From Allolobophora icterica (Eukaryota > Annelida > Clitellata > Crassiclitellata > Lumbricidae), in assembly GCA_963556255.1 (NCBI GenBank), contig OY744606.1, forward strand, positions 80,776,431 to 80,840,430: 64,000 nucleotides of DNA, given 5' to 3'. Below are positions 11,401 to 22,229 of the stretch, piece after piece; position 1 is the stretch's first letter; each line of letters begins with the position of its first letter. The translations under genes and the position numbers were made by a program. A model generated the notes under the pieces. The model was not told the origin of the DNA. It ran no database searches and saw nothing but the letters and a program-made list of their open reading frames with translations.

Positions 11401-14400
11401 TTTTTATTGCACGTTTAATTTGTACTGTGTGCTAGTCACCATTTGGGTCAAGAATAAGGTATGTCGACTAACAGCAGGCGATGTTGGGTTATTGAGTGTC
11501 AATAACCAGGTATGAAGCAAAATGTCGTGAAAAAAACATTAAAGTTATCTTTTGCATTGCATTATTTAACAATTTCGTGAAAGACAATAACAACTCAGAC
11601 GGTGTTTCAAACAGCTTGTCGATATCTCGTAAAATGGCTTAGATACAACAGTTTGAAGTGTCAAATCTTTGAAGCCATTTTCCCAAAACTCAAAAAATCC
11701 GACATACCTGGTTATTGCTGCAAGCCCTTCAATTTATATGTTTGCACTGATACAAAAAAATCAGTTTCCATAGAACAAGTTATGTAGGGTAATCTTAACA
11801 TTCTCACAATCACAAGATTAGCGAACAAAGCGAGTTCTTGCTTCTTACTCTTGCAGGGCCCAACATGGCGAGTGCTGATTCGACGACCTCTGACCCGGTC
11901 TCCATTGCAGCGGCCAGTTCCTTGATGATGACAACCTCAGCAGAGAGCAGAAGGTCCTGGAGGAAGAGTCGATTCGTCAGCTCAATCAGACCGATCCAGT
12001 CGAGGCATTTCGTGGGACAACGACCGGTGTAGACATATTCCAGCACACCAAGAAACGCGTCTTTGCCAACACCAGGAAACTTGGCCTTTTAACAAGAAAT
12101 ACAGCAGCTTCCTTACATAATCATATTGTCAAATATGTCTAAAGCGCTAGTGAAAAGCTAAGCACAAGGCACCAGCTTATTTCCTGAATGCTGCGTCATG
12201 TCAGAGATATGAAGTGGAGGTCCAAGTCCAGGAGACCAGAGAAAGAGACAGAAGAGCTGCTAAGGGGGCTTCGTTGAGGAAGATTGAAAGGCAGAGGAAA
12301 CGATTGATCTGGACACGAATTATTTAAGAGGTAAGACTTTAGTTTGGAGTGGAAAGCCTGGGGTGATAGTTACAGCTAGATGGTTGTGAGTGAGTGGTAA
12401 TGTTGGTTGAGGATCTGGAAATTAGTGAAATTCAGGAGGTAGATCATTCCAGAGTCGGGGTGCAGTACATACAGAAAAGGGGAGACCTTACAGTTACCAA
12501 TAAAAACCCAAAAACACTGCATCGAATAAGCGATTTTCATGTGGTTACTCGAACTTGCTGGCGACTATAGTACTCACGATCCCAGATGAACGTTCGGAGA
12601 AGTTGGCTGTGAACATCGTTGAAAACATTTCACAGCGAGCGGACAGGAGAGCGCGATCTCCCGTCACGGTTCCGTCGTCCAACTCAAACGTCACATCTGT
12701 TTACGGTTTAAAAAAATCACCAACTTTGAGAAAGTAAAACCAGATGCACACAAAAGCACAAACCAACTGCAGTTCTCATTATTGATAATCTACGAAATTG
12801 TTTACAACATACGGAGCAGCCTTGGGAGGTTCCAAAAATGTGCTATTCATAATACACATATACATACATGCATGTATACATACATTCATACACATACCAC
12901 TATATAAAAAATATGACCCAAAATATATATATATATGTGTATAGGTGTTGTCCCTTATGGTGGATAATTGTGGACGTACCTGTATTTATATACATGTATA
13001 CCCCCACACACATATATAATAAATATACAAACAATATATATGTATATATATTAGGGTGGTTCTGACTTTCATGGGAAAAAATTAAAATTGTTTTTTCTTG
13101 ACTTTCCGCTTTGAGTTGTGTTCCAATGAATATAAAAGAAATTTGTGCAAAGTTATAGAACATTATCTTGTCATTTAGGGGTAGCTCAATAACATTTAAT
13201 TTTGACATAAAGGTATTTAAAAAGAAATTTTTCCATTATCCATCATTTTTAATATTTTCTTTACCTAATGAAACAACAATGTTTAATTGTTGTTATTATT
13301 AAGTGAACAAACTGTTAAAGTAGTAATTCTAAATAATTTCAATTAATTAGTATGACTTTATGTTATTATGTAATAATAATAGGCCTATATGGCTCACAAA
13401 TCATTTGTGGAAGTTTATTTTGACTTTAACATTTCTTTCTTGCATTCTGTGATCATGCACTACTTGAAACAGATATTGTTTCTGGTTTTCTTTGTAATTA
13501 TGGAATTGTACTCTTCAATCAAAGCAACTCCTCTTTCAGCATTGTCATTTACAACTTGCAGCTGATGAATAATTTTTGAGGCAACTTTATAGTCATCATG
13601 AAGTTCCCATGTTTCAGGATCGCTTTTCAGGAAATCACCAGAGATTCTTAGCCAGTCAAAAAATATCACGGAGTTCATTGTATGTTCATTGTATGTTCAT
13701 GACCACAGATTTCTGAACATTTACCTACATTCTCTTAGGAGGATCATCTGGGCCTGGTCGCTCGTATAAAGCTTTCACCATTGCTCGTTTAGACTTGGCT
13801 GTCAATGCCAAATCCAAAAATGCCAAAGCCACGAGCTCCTCACTAAGGTACCACAGATGACCTGCAAATTTATTGCTGGCTACTTTGGAGAGAGCAGGAT
13901 TTTCTTGTTGATAGCTATCCAGAGTTTTCAGTAAGCATAAATCATTCCAGCAACAATTTAGCAACAGCGGCTGCCTGTGTTTCTCCTGTGCCAGAATGTA
14001 GCTTGGTAACTTCAAGAAGTTGGCTTTCCCCAACATCAGATAAAATGACAGGTAGACGGTCAACCAAATGTTTGCCTGTCAGATTCGGAAGGAATTATCA
14101 TCCAAGTGCACAACCAGTGTAGACGATGTAGTTGTTTTAAAAATATCTTTTAATTTCTTAGCAGTTTCTTCTCGATATTGTTCTCGTTCTCTATGTATTG
14201 AAGAACGGCTGATTTTAAACTTGTCTACATTGTGGCCTAGACTCTGAACTGCAGCTGCTAACACGTATGTTGCCTTCCTGTCACTTAACTTTGTCCTGTC
14301 CAAAGCTGCTGCCAGTCTTGGTGTCACAATATTTGTTGTTAGTGGCTTTTTTTAAAGGAGTTTTCCTTTTCACTAAATTTACATTTTGACTGCCACCATC

Positions 14401-15301
14401 TTTGCATTCTTCAGTTAAATCATCACTACTAGAGGTTTCAAGAATAATTCTCTCATTCATGGTTTCCAAATATTGATCTTCTTTCTGCTTTCTCTCCATG
14501 CTTGATCTTTGCCTTTTAGTTGCCCTCATTTCTTTAGAAGTAAGTACCATGTCCCATACAACAACGGCGACCTCTTTCTCTTTGGGCAAGCAGACACTCT
14601 TTATCGTCTTAGATTTCGATTATGTTTAAGGCATCCAAGTGAGCAATGTCAAATAAATTATCTAAGGCAGTGGTCACCAACCCGTGGCTCGCGAGCCGCA
14701 TGCGGCTCTCGAAAAGTTCTGTGGCGGCTCTCGAGAGCTTCCCTGAAATGACATTTTCTACGTGACGAAATAAAATTGGGCTATAAAAATGGACTTTCCG
14801 TGTTGCTTGAGGTCAAAATTCTAAGACGTCATTGATTTTTGTGTCGGTCCAAATAATTATAATGATTTTGTTGTGCTCCATAATTCGACCTAAAGCCATG
14901 GCGGCTCCCAAAACTTTCTAAAACTTCGCAATGCGGCTCCCAATAGTTGCTAAACTTCGCAATGCGGCTCCTCACCGAAAAAAGGTTGGGGACCACTGAT
15001 CTAAGGCATCAACAAATTCTGTTTAATTTTCTTTAGCTGAGGCTCAGTTTTCCTGTTAACATTTTTCTTTAATTTTAACGATTTTCTAATCGTAACTGTA
15101 ATCGTAAAACTGAAACTCTATCTTTTGGATGCACAGTAATTAGGTTATGTTAGACAAGCTCTGACAACTTCAACCTCATTGAGCTACCTCTAAATATTGC
15201 TCAAATCAGCTCATATTTGGCCAGATTTATTTTAGTATGTACTAGAACAAGATAATAAGCGGAAATAATCACATTTCAAAATTTCAGATTTCAGAACCAC
15301 C

Positions 15302-15349
<48 letters not shown>

Positions 15350-17934
15350 CAGGTACACTTTAGACCCATTATAACATATTTAATTTAGGGATTGACCGGA
15401 AACCATTTCGGATACTCGGTTCAGCCGGAAATCCCGTTTCCGGAAGTATTCGCCTCGGCAAATATTGCAGACGCAAATAGTTGCAAAAAATTTGTTTCTC
15501 TCAGAATTTATTTAATAAACTTACGTATATAAAATTATTAATGTTCAGCCTTAAAACAATTAAAAATCCATTGAATTCAATTCCATTTCTTGAAATGTAT
15601 TACCTATTAACTGATCCGAAAATGGCATCACATATTGTAGCGCTAATTTAGGGCTAGCTTAAGGGAAGCTTCGCATATGGAACAAATGGTACCGGTTCGT
15701 TTCCGGTTCGTTTCCGGCAAATAGTTCATCCAAATACTCGGTTCCGGTTTCCGGTGGAAAATCTCTTTCTGGTCAATCCCTAATTTAATTAGCACAAGAA
15801 TTCACAAATTATCCACAACAGGTAACATGAATCCAGGAATTAATTCACCTATAGTAAAAAAACTCCTCATAACATGACCTTGCTATAAGACAATTCTTCA
15901 ACTGACTCCTAAAAACAACATTACCAGTTTCTGATGTATATGCACAGAGACACATGAATACACATACACATACATACACACATACATACGTACATACAAA
16001 CACACACGCACACACATACCCGGGTACTAGGGGTCAGCCGGAAATCGCCTCGGACATTTGCCTCGGCCGAATATCCCGTTTTTTGGCACTATTCGGAAGT
16101 ATTCGCCTCGGCAAATACTGTACACGCAAATAGTTGCTTGTCTGTCTCACATGCTGGCTCAAAATATCAGCTTTGAGATTCATCTAGCATATTCATTTTG
16201 AAGAAGAAAAGTACAACAAACACCAACACCGGAAGTCCATAACGGAAGTCAAGTCCATTTAATTATTTATTTCTAAAATTCAAAATGTATTAGTCAGTTA
16301 TTACAAGAAAGCCCTACAGAAATTTATTTCGATAATTTTTCATTACATGAAAATGTGAAGCTTCGCATACGGAACAAATGGTACTTGGTTCGTACCAGGA
16401 CCCGGCAAATAGTACATCCAAATACTCGGATTCGGTACTCGGTGAAAAATGTCTACCCGGCTGACCCCTACCGGGTACTAGTGTATAGTAAGGTCTAAAG
16501 TTTACAAATTCCAAAATAACACTTTGAATTTTAAGGAACTTTCCAGATGAGGAGAACCCACCTGACAGGTAGTTCTGAGCGAGCATCATCCTCCGCAGTC
16601 GTTCATTCTTCTCTTCCTGAAATTTCCTCCTCTGCTCCAGGTTCACAAAATGCTCGCCCCTCAGGATGTTTCCAATCTGGACATCCATATCGTCGAGACC
16701 CAAAAGACGAGTTATGCGCTGCAGATCGAACAGCGCCTCCTGCGACAGATCTTTCTGTATCTCTCCTGTGTAAAGGTAGCGAAGCACAATGCGAAACTGG
16801 GCTGGGGAGATGCTCTCATCCACGGATATCACCACCTTCTCCAGGTTTTCACCAGGCTCCAGGCTTCTGCAGAACAAAGCCGAGGAAAGGCACGAAGATG
16901 AAACCGTGGGGGTCCGGATGATAAATCCAGAGTCTTGCTCTGTGTCTGTGATCGAATCACAATCCACCAGCTGTCCGGTGCTGACAGAAGATGCCCCCGT
17001 TAATTGCACCACTGCCAAGTTCTGTGGGTGATACTGTCGGGCGGAAACCGATCTCTGGCGCACTGTCTGACCCCGGGAGAACATAAAGCTGTTAGTGAGT
17101 CCATCAGAGTCCTGTGATAGGCAGCGCGAACTACAGCCATGCGAACCACCTTCGCTAATTCCAGTGTCGTGGTCAGAACCATTATATATCGTACCATTCG
17201 TGCGGCCGAGCCCTCTCCATCTTAGATTGTCAAGCTCAAAAGACCTCTCCACAAACGAGCCGTCCTTAAGAGTTTCCTGCGAGCACGTCCTGCTCGTGTT
17301 CTGCAGATGCAAGGCACACTCGACTGATATACTTTTCAGTTTCTCATTTTCTGCGGCCGCTACATCGACGCACAGAGTCTCCTCGAAAAACGACTGAAAC
17401 GCTGCACTGGCCGCAACGAGATAAACTCTGTGCGCCTCGATTCTCTGCCCCTGCACGAGGAAGACGACATCGGCGAAAAAGCTCTCGCCAAGCATCGTCT
17501 CATCTCCTTTTGTAACATCGTTGTTTTCGCAGGGGACCACTTTCGGCGGAGAGGGACGCGGCGGCATGTGAGGCACCTGGAGATGAGGCCGCACAACGTT
17601 CTTTAGACTGCCAAAACCAACGAGGATTTTGCCTCGACGTTTAGAAATGAGTGCAGCACGGACACAGTTTGAGAAGACCTCATCGATTCCGTACTGGACG
17701 AGGACACTCGTCTCGTAGTAGTAGAGACCCAGTCTCTTTGCGACTTGTTTTCCCTCCTCTGGTAAAACGATGTCTTCTGTACTCAAACGACTAAAAAATC
17801 AATGCTTGTTCGGTTGAAATACTTGATTCATTTCAAGACTTTGTATAATGACACTTCAAGGATTAATTTAAGAGTTACCATCGGCAAATCTTACGGTGTA
17901 TTTAGTTATATTAACTTGCACTTTATAAATCTTC

Positions 17935-17988
<54 letters not shown>

Positions 17989-18041
17989 CTCGGGGCAAAA
18001 AAAATACCTCGGGGCAAAAAAATAAAAATAAAATAAAATAA

Positions 18042-18089
<48 letters not shown>

Positions 18090-21000
18090 CTCAGCAGGGA
18101 AGCTTCCAAATATACAGACAAGATGTGTCTGTACAATACAACTACATTTGATACAATACAACTACATTTGATATATATGCCCTGCTTCCAAAGTTCAAAA
18201 GTTCACACACAAACATATGACAGAACATCGATGGCATGGAGCACTGTGATTGAAGGATTTGCTCATTGCTCAATGCTCAAGGTCTCTACACAGCGACTGC
18301 CTGCGTGGAGGCTCAAATGTGTACACTAAGTCTCCTCCGCAATACAGGCCGAACGCTCTACCCAATCGGTCCCATCATATATACATACGACTCTCCTTAG
18401 ACAGCTAAGGTGAACTTCAGGTCGATAACATCAATCACATGCCTTGAACAGCAATAAATAAGAACAGCAATAAATCAACTGTCAGATGAAAGAGATTGGA
18501 GGACCTTTTAGCCAAAGTGCAACACAACAACAACTCATCAATCCTATTCAAGCCCCAGCAAACGGGGCCAACTGCAGCAGGGCCCGTGCATCAACACCTG
18601 AGGGCCTCAGAAGTTTTCAACAGTTTTAATAGGCTAAGTGGTCTTTGGTTCATTTCCAGAATTCAGTCTAACAAGAAGCAAGAATCCTCAAATCTGGAAT
18701 TAGCTAGCACCTCTCTCTGTAGCCCTAAAAGACCTTCATTCTATTTAATTTATATATAAAAAGAAATATATGCAAAATAATAAATAACAAATATCAATAC
18801 TATTATTACAGAGCTTGGAACTGAAACTGTGTATCATCTGTTTTGTCAAAGCCTCCCAATGCGTACACTCCATACAGTTCAACTTATCAAGGCAAATCTT
18901 ACAACGCTAAGTTCAAGTGACGATTTCATATTATCCACGATGGTCCCTGTCCTTTTGTTGTTCATTCTCAGCCGTCTGAATGAGTTTTGCATTGTGCTAT
19001 TCGAACTGGCTGCAGCCAGAATGTGGCTGCTCACACCTCTGGTATAATGGTTCCTTGCATTCAAGCGACATGCTTGTGGCTATATATCCCGAACATCAAC
19101 TAGAACAGGCTTCTTTGAAATGTCTCACCTATAAAACCCTCACAACGAGTACTCCTATACTACCTTCAACCACCAGTTTCTCCGTACATCCCGCCCCCCA
19201 GTCTGCGATCTTCGGGTATGGGTCATTTAGTTGAGCCCCAATGTAGCACTGTCATGGGCTCTCGTGCATTCAGTGTGGTTGTTGCCCCCAAGGAATGGAA
19301 TCGCATACCAATGTTTATTTGTTGCTCGAACTCCTTTTCTTTTTTCAAGAAAAGCCTCAAATTTCACTTCAAACATCTGGATATCTAACTGCTCTTAACC
19401 TGGTAACTGACTAAGCATGCTGCATTACAGAGCAAATAAGTAGCTTCCTACTAACAATGCTGATAAACTGCAGTAATTACTATTACATTACAACACTGAC
19501 CATTTCATCTTAAAAGCAGTTACGTGCTTTGCACCGATCTCTTTGAGAAAAGGCAGTTGTACTTCAGTGGTTCAGAAGACATACAGTCTGTGTTAGATTC
19601 AGAGTCGCTCCTGACCCAAGTCAGTACCACACTAACAAATAAAATAAAATGGACTTCAGGTGTCCCTGGAACATAGGAAGAGAGAAGGCTGGGGAGCTGA
19701 AGCTGCAATTAAAAGCACTGACCGAAGGAAGGCTTCCTTTCCAAGTTCCTGATAGGCTGAATCCTTGTAGAGATATCGCATGTCGATCTGACAGGCACAC
19801 AGGATGACCGGCAGGTGGCCACAGACACGCAATATTTCCGGCATCCAGTGTGTCTCTATGTGCTGCAGGGAACGGCGGTTGGCCACGGAGAAACACGCCA
19901 GAACCACGTCAGCACTATAAAAAAAGTTAACAAAAACGATCTGTCACATTTCAATAGCGGGAACAATTTATAACCTGCACACTCCACATAAATTTAGAGC
20001 ACATTAAATAACCAGCAATAAATAGCAACATGGTCTTTCAACAGCAAGTGCACTCACTAACAAGAACATTTAATAGAAAGCATGCTTAATAACAAGCACA
20101 ATTAATTACAGGCAAACTTAATGACAAGCACAATTAATGACAAGCACAATTGATAGCAAGCACACTTAATGACATGCACATTTAATGACAAGCACACTTA
20201 ACACGTATCATTAATATAAAGCACATTTAGTAAAAACTACGATAAATACCAAGTATATATCATAACAAGCACAATCCACACAAACAAGCACAACTAATAG
20301 CAAGCACAATTACAGACAAGCACAGTAAATAACAAGCACACTTAATTCCAAGCACATTTTATAATAAACACAATTAATAATAAGCACAATCAATAGCAAG
20401 CACACTCAATAACAAGCACAATCATTGACAAACACAATCAACAACAAGCACAGCCAACAAGCACAGTCAACAACAAGCACATTAGCATAATCAACAACAA
20501 GCACAATTAATAACAAGCACAACCATTAACAAGCACACTGAACAACATGAACATTAAGCAACAATTGCCTTCAATAACAAGCACAATTAATAACACACAC
20601 ACATTGAACACGAAGCAGCACAATGCAAAAGAACTTAACGGGACTTACAGCTTTAGTCTTCGAAAACGACCTTCATCTACAGCAAAACTCAATTTCAACC
20701 GACAATCTCTTCAGCAGTTTACAAACAGTATATCGTAAATGCTTATACGAAACTTGAATGCATTACCTGGATATCGACAAAGTCTTACAGTAGGATTACA
20801 AAGTTTACATCATTGCTCACCTGCTATATGCAAACTGGCGATCTTTTTCGTGGTTTCCGAATGTGTCCCAGAGACGAAGAGAACAAGTGCAACATTCGAC
20901 GGTACAGATGGAACGACGCTGGACCTAAATGTCACACGACACATGCACAACATGTCACGGATGATGTCACACGACAGACGCATGTCACACGACAGATGCA

Positions 21001-21537
21001 CATGTCACATGACAGATGACATAAGAACAACATGTCAAATGACAGACGCATGGCATGTCATGGATGATGTTGAGCGCCTCAGACATGTCTCAAAGAGACA
21101 ATATAAACCTGTGTTTGAAATGATAACTTCACGGCTGACTGAGGCTCTGCTGTCTATAGACAACATCACCAACTCCTCTTTTGAAATAAATTCCTACTCA
21201 GTTACGAATTCAGGCACACCGACTCGGCAATGTTAGAAAATAGTTGCAACCTAAGAATTCAACAGTAAATGTAAAGTAGAAATAGTTACTACTAAATGGT
21301 ACTAAATGTAAATGCAAATGTAAAGCTAGTTACTTTTGGGTTGGTACGGTACTGGTCAACCGCCCAGACTGTACTGATGTGTGTCTGTACGAGGTCACGT
21401 AGAGTGTACTTGGTTCCACATGCCTTGGCACACACCAGGTGGCTCTTGCCAACACCTTTATCACCAACAACGACACATTTCACGACGTGCAGTTTGTTCA
21501 CGTCCTCAACAAAACTCGGATTTCCTTTGCCTTCCAT
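8324..21537 (-). CDS. RhoBTB: RhoBTB, Rho-related BTB-domain protein, complete eight-exon gene
   Basis: Eight exons with GT-AG borders join in consistent phase to 2376 bases, or 791 codons plus TGA. In order (minus): 21537-21334, 20924-20821, 19914-19723, 17790-16562, 12696-12578, 12085-11849, 9133-8985 and 8465-8324. The protein has an atypical Rho GTPase with P-loop GDKGVGKS (residues 25-32) and the family's DTFG in place of DTAG (88-91). It has a first BTB domain from about residue 266 carrying a long Ser-rich insertion, a second BTB from about 578, and the RWPPLWYL motif before the tail. Vertebrate and fly RhoBTB are about 700-745 residues. RhoBTB proteins are known as adaptors of Cullin-3 ubiquitin ligases and usually do not cycle GTP like classical Rho. 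Regulation is not visible. CAG at 21551 could be a 5'-UTR acceptor, so an upstream non-coding exon is possible. I recognised the family from memory of its motifs. Confidence 0.93.
8985..9133 (-). CDS. RhoBTB: RhoBTB coding exon 7, C-terminal domain
   Basis: The exon reads [20 protein letters not shown], then about twenty polar residues and DRWPPLW. This matches the FHNAHQLAAWCL...RWPPVW block of RhoBTB. It enters in phase 0 and leaves in phase 2 (CTCTG/GTCAGT). The acceptor is unusual because it abuts a 17-bp minisatellite (9140-9222). Confidence 0.92.
9140..9222. repeat. 17-bp minisatellite at the RhoBTB exon 7 acceptor
   Basis: About five copies of CCCAACACATCAGTCAA, four of them perfect, end seven bases before exon 7 on the transcribed strand. 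There the unit reads TTGACTGATGTGTTGGG and supplies both the pyrimidine/GT-rich tract and repeated CTGAT branch-point-like words. Confidence 0.9.
9858..10140 (-). other. Unassigned open segment in RhoBTB intron 6
   Basis: About 95 codons are open on the minus strand, reading [14 protein letters not shown] early and [29 protein letters not shown] late. It is bounded by a good acceptor (TTGTATTGCAG) and donor (GG/GTGAGT). It cannot be spliced into RhoBTB in frame: exons 6 and 7 already join in phase 0, and this segment would need phase 1 entry. YIDD is also the catalytic motif of reverse transcriptases, so a retroelement fragment is possible. I cannot decide. Confidence 0.35.
10501..10587. repeat. 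Long fold-back: 31-base arms, 25-base loop
   Basis: ATGTTTATTCATGAGGCAAG... at 10501-10531 is matched by its reverse complement at 10557-10587 with one difference in 31. It lies in RhoBTB intron 6. On the transcribed (minus) strand the single difference is a U-G pair, so the stem would be continuous. Confidence 0.92.
11038..11728. mobile_element. Short inverted-repeat DNA element (MITE) in RhoBTB intron 6
   Basis: The ends are GAAGGGCTTGC...AATAACCAGGTATGTCG and its near-perfect reverse complement, about 35 bases each, flanked by AATT on both sides. The word AATAACC(A/C)GGTATG recurs inside in both orientations. A perfect 26-bp palindrome (ACCAGGTATGTCGACATACC at its core) lies at 11056-11081. 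No transposase is present. A 4-bp AATT duplication would fit a non-hAT element, but the family is not assigned. Confidence 0.65.
11849..12085 (-). CDS. RhoBTB: RhoBTB coding exon 6, rest of second BTB
   Basis: The exon encodes residues 617-695, including [20 protein letters not shown], the [10 protein letters not shown] segment and the [13 protein letters not shown] helix that leads into the C-terminal domain. It is bounded by acceptor TTAAAAG and donor AGA/GTAAGA, phase 0 on both sides. Confidence 0.92.
12140..12480 (-). mobile_element. Retroelement 3'-end remnant in RhoBTB intron 5
   Basis: It parallels 30665-31150: both share AAAGCGCTA, GGCACCAGC, GGTAAGACTT/GGTGAGACTT, GAGTGGAAAGCC and ATCATTCCAGAG in the same order. 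In the better copy this is the antisense of a reverse-transcriptase tail and 3' UTR. Confidence 0.6.
12578..12696 (-). CDS. RhoBTB: RhoBTB coding exon 5, start of second BTB
   Basis: The 119-base exon reads [20 protein letters not shown] and then [15 protein letters not shown]. This is the DVTFKLDDG...H/D..LL...MF start of the second BTB domain. Acceptor CGTAAACAG and donor ATC/GTGAGT. It enters in phase 1 and leaves in phase 0. Confidence 0.92.
12860..13050. repeat. AT/CA-rich microsatellite
   Basis: Impure TACA/TATA repeats in intron 4 lead directly into the DNA transposon at 13051. Confidence 0.8.
13051..15305 (-). mobile_element. Decayed DNA transposon with transposase-like remnant
   Basis: Inverted ends TTAGGGTGGTTCTGA and TCAGAACCACCCTAA bound about 2.25 kb embedded in AT repeats (a TA duplication is compatible). 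On the minus strand three blocks follow in order: 14589-14079 ([20 protein letters not shown], then [18 protein letters not shown]), 14063-13725 ([20 protein letters not shown], then [17 protein letters not shown]) and 13678-13460 ([16 protein letters not shown], then [20 protein letters not shown]). I recognise these blocks from a transposase-like family repeatedly annotated as uncharacterised in cnidarian and aphid genomes. In those the blocks lie in one long protein, so the middle part is deleted here. A hAT element is nested at 14668-14998. No intact enzyme is encoded. Confidence 0.65.
14668..14998. mobile_element. Non-autonomous hAT element nested in the transposon
   Basis: It begins CAGTGGTCACCAACCCGTGG and ends AAGGTTGGGGACCACTG, inverted ends starting with CAGTGGT, and is flanked by ATCTAAGG twice (14660-14667 and 14999-15006). 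The interior repeats GCGGCTC words. The 8-bp duplication and CAGTG ends are hAT hallmarks. Confidence 0.92.
15386..15782. mobile_element. Non-autonomous hAT element, copy 1 of a pair
   Basis: Ends TAGGGATTGACCGGAAA and TTTCTGGTCAATCCCTA, flanked by ATTTAATT at 15378-15385 and 15783-15790. It shares ATTCGCCTCGGCAAATA and ACGCAAATAGTTGC with the element at 16028-16470. Confidence 0.9.
16028..16470. mobile_element. Non-autonomous hAT element, copy 2 of a pair
   Basis: Ends TAGGGGTCAGCCGG and CCGGCTGACCCCTA, flanked by CCGGGTAC at 16020-16027 and 16471-16478. It is related to 15386-15782 but clearly diverged. Its right end is only about 90 bases from the RhoBTB exon 4 donor. Confidence 0.92.
16562..17790 (-). 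CDS. RhoBTB: RhoBTB coding exon 4, end of GTPase and first BTB domain
   Basis: The largest exon encodes residues 167-577. It completes the GTPase ([21 protein letters not shown], an ETSA-like motif) and continues through a Pro-rich linker (MPPRPSPPK). BTB1 then starts at [20 protein letters not shown]. After FQSFFEETL the BTB fold is interrupted by about 165 Ser/Thr/Gly-rich residues, and it resumes at [20 protein letters not shown]. An internal linker rich in Glu and Arg follows. Split BTB1 domains are a family trait. The end is CTGTCAG/GTGGGT, phase 1. Confidence 0.93.
17890..18110. repeat. SINE tail and (AAT)n microsatellites in intron 3
   Basis: ACTTGCACTTTATAAATCTTC, also seen near 9430, is followed by (AAT)n, two copies of ACCTCGGGGCAAAAAA and a second (AAT)n run. 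A similar CCTCGGGGCAAAAAA plus (AAT)n junction occurs at 59075-59125. Confidence 0.75.
19080..19392 (+). mobile_element. Non-LTR retrotransposon reverse-transcriptase tail in RhoBTB intron 3
   Basis: With frame changes, the plus strand reads [32 protein letters not shown] and [15 protein letters not shown] before a stop. This is the common C-terminal signature of CR1/L2-like elements (SF...AP..WN.LP, then FK..LK.HLF). It is truncated and frameshifted. Confidence 0.75.
19723..19914 (-). CDS. RhoBTB: RhoBTB coding exon 3
   Basis: The exon encodes residues 103-167: [20 protein letters not shown], then [29 protein letters not shown] stands where NKxD is found in ordinary GTPases; RhoBTB proteins are usually altered here (CQLDLR). 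Acceptor TTTTTTATAG and donor CG/GTCAGT fit exon 4 in phase 2. Confidence 0.92.
20010..20620. repeat. Degenerate 16-bp tandem repeat in RhoBTB intron 2
   Basis: More than thirty variants of AACAAGCACAATTAAT fill most of this intron. Units differ by substitutions and small indels. Confidence 0.88.
20821..20924 (-). CDS. RhoBTB: RhoBTB coding exon 2
   Basis: This short exon of 104 bases is too short to appear as an independent frame. From acceptor TGACATTTAG it reads [20 protein letters not shown], followed by [14 protein letters not shown]. This aligns without gaps to the [27 protein letters not shown] segment of other RhoBTB proteins. It ends with a strong donor (CAG/GTGAGC) in phase 2, matching exon 3. 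Confidence 0.92.
20931..21070. repeat. Tandem repeat next to the exon 2 acceptor
   Basis: Units like CATGTCACACGACAGA recur about eight times. The array begins within seven bases of the exon 2 border and includes the acceptor's pyrimidine region on the transcribed strand. Confidence 0.8.
21334..21537 (-). CDS. RhoBTB: RhoBTB coding exon 1
   Basis: This exon encodes residues 1-68: the start codon, beta-1 (HVVKCVVVG), the P-loop GDKGVGKS, and the [13 protein letters not shown] segment that corresponds to switch I in the family. It ends in phase 0 at AAA/GTAACT. The start is the only ATG before the P-loop, as expected for this family's short N terminus. Confidence 0.92.
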
Positions 21538-22229
21538 AGAACAGTCTTCTGAGATAAATCAATTCACCGTGCAACAATTAAGAAACAAATGACAAAATCA
21601 TTGAGGAAACAGAACTTAATCTTTTAATTCCTTCAAGAATCGCCTGTAAATTTATTTTCGTATAATCATTTTCTATGCTTCAGTATAGCCAGCATAACTG
21701 ATCAGTACTTTTCCATCATAAAATACACCAGTTGTTGTTAGGAAGTCACCTTTAATGTAGTATTAAGTTAAAGTAATTTGTGTCCAATTCGCTTGAACTG
21801 TTCAGAAACTGCTAACCGTAGTACTACTAAGTATTTCTTGTATCCAGTTTGACTGACCTGTTGAACAATAGCCACGCCTGCTAAACTTTTGTGCTATTAA
21901 GTATATTTCCATGGTTGTTGGTGAGTGAATAAGTGGTTATCAGTTGAAAGGACATAAAATCCCGACAAAATCCTTCCTGCTTCACCTGCGCGGAGAACCA
22001 CCCGTCGACACACACAACACTCATACAAAGTTATGCTCACTTTTGAAGTTCAACCACGGATAACAATAGCATGACAACAAACAACTCAACCGACAATAAC
22101 CAACCTTAACCCATGGCAGCTCAACCAAAAAACAAAACAGCCGTATAAATTAGAGTTTTCATGACGAACCCAGACATGGGAGTAAAAATAACTTTTAACA
22201 TTAATCAACAATTGCTACAGACTGACCTT
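21538..22229. other. Upstream flank of RhoBTB
   Basis: The transcribed strand has TTTATCTCAG just before AAGACTGTTCTATGG, a possible 5'-UTR acceptor at 21551. No core promoter can be defined and no other gene is visible. Confidence 0.35.

Noticed and set aside
16547..17397. Plus-strand frames of 80-124 codons opposite RhoBTB exon 4
   Set aside because: They are shadows of the well-supported minus-strand coding exon.
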